Below are positions 5,265-5,628 of a stretch of 5,628 nt of DNA, in pieces (the first letter of the stretch is position 1; every line of letters begins with the position of its first letter). A program made the translations under genes and the position numbers. The stretch lies in assembly GCA_018814055.1 (NCBI GenBank), contig JAHJAL010000002.1:1-5628 (forward strand), given 5' to 3'. Under the pieces are notes generated by a model. That model searched no databases, was not told the DNA's origin, and saw nothing but the letters and a program-made list of their open reading frames with translations. This stretch comes from Patescibacteria group bacterium (lineage in GTDB: Bacteria; Patescibacteriota; JAHJAL01).

Positions 5265-5628
5265 ATGTTAGTCAATAATCTCCTTGGTTCACTATTGTAC
5301 CTGCTGAACACCGACGCCCTCAAGATGCTCAAGCAAATCGCCGCCGCTTTCGACATCGAATTCGAATCAATTCCCAACTTGATCGCCGCCATCGGCGAAC
5401 GTATCACCGAGTGGCTGGGAGTTATACTAATCATCAGTGATATTGCCACACTGGTCATCGATTCATCAATACATCTTCCATACAACCTCGACGGTGTTGG
5501 CGAGCTTTGGAGCGATACTCTTTTTGTGGTCAATATCATGGCCATCTTCATGCTCCTGGCTTTTGCCCTCGTCAACGCTCTGCAGCTCAACATCGAAACA
5601 AAATTGTATTTGCTAAACTCTATTTCGC
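5265..5628 (+). CDS. Unrecognised membrane protein, 3' end outside the window
   Basis: The frame from ATG 5265 is open to the window end (121 codons plus one base); the C-terminus is missing. I do not recognise the family. Residues 1-16 are moderately hydrophobic (NNLLGSLLYLLN), followed by a likely amphipathic helix (DALKMLKQIAAAFDIEFESIPNL). Two likely membrane helices follow: about 50-65 (WLGVILIISDIATLVI) and 86-106 (LFVVNIMAIFMLLAFALVNAL). Between them is a short polar stretch with H70, P72, D76, E80 and D84. Codon use, rich in GCC and ATC, matches the neighbours and supports this strand over an overlapping minus-strand frame. The start is supported by the strong promoter 35 bases upstream; no Shine-Dalgarno is present. 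Its position after the pilins suggests an envelope or secretion-apparatus component, but the separate promoter weakens that argument. Confidence 0.7.
   Translation, partial: MLVNNLLGSLLYLLNTDALKMLKQIAAAFDIEFESIPNLIAAIGERITEWLGVILIISDIATLVIDSSIHLPYNLDGVGELWSDTLFVVNIMAIFMLLAFALVNALQLNIETKLYLLNSIS

Noticed and set aside
5240..5593. Minus-strand open frame of 117 codons opposite the last gene
   Set aside because: Its product is a low-complexity mix rich in Ser, Arg and Met. The + strand frame has a strong promoter, neighbour-like codon use and membrane helices, so the minus frame is its shadow.
1..5628. tRNA, rRNA, CRISPR arrays, insertion sequences or attachment sites
   Set aside because: I found no cloverleaf, spaced direct repeats, transposase or terminal inverted repeats; the only repeats are within the pilin coding sequences.

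Overview
The window looks like chromosomal DNA from an uncultivated bacterium of the Patescibacteria (Candidate Phyla Radiation). This is an inference from gene content: small, tightly packed genes all on the + strand, few Shine-Dalgarno sequences, and a long run of two-helix T4SS-type pilins beside a solitary lipoprotein, a pattern I associate with that group. Composition is moderate GC with many C-ending codons. Every complete gene ends in TAA except one, which ends in TGA followed at once by an in-frame TAA. Standard bacterial code fits, because glycines in the long genes are encoded by GGN.

Layout, left to right. A complete galU (3-869) makes UDP-glucose. After 22 bases comes a 446-residue lipoprotein that looks like an ABC-type sugar-binding protein (892-2232). 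Its stop overlaps the start of the first of seven small pilin-like proteins (2229-5030). All seven share one core: a transmembrane helix, a short polar loop of the type GGN-(E/P)-E-x-x-K, and a second transmembrane helix. They differ in their N-termini. Four (pilins 1, 2, 5, 6) have clear signal peptides and three (3, 4, 7) have none from the start codon I chose. An AU-rich hairpin with a T run (5059-5092) ends the block.

A near-consensus extended -10 promoter (5201-5230) then starts a new unit. Its first gene (5265 to the window end, incomplete) encodes an unrecognised membrane protein.

Working together: the pilin genes probably encode alternative or co-assembling subunits of a conjugation-like (type IV secretion) envelope apparatus. 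The coupled binding lipoprotein may work with that surface structure, since no ABC permease or ATPase gene lies beside it here. No ATPase, coupling protein or VirB6/VirB8-type gene is in the window, so the secretion system itself is inferred from the pilin family alone.
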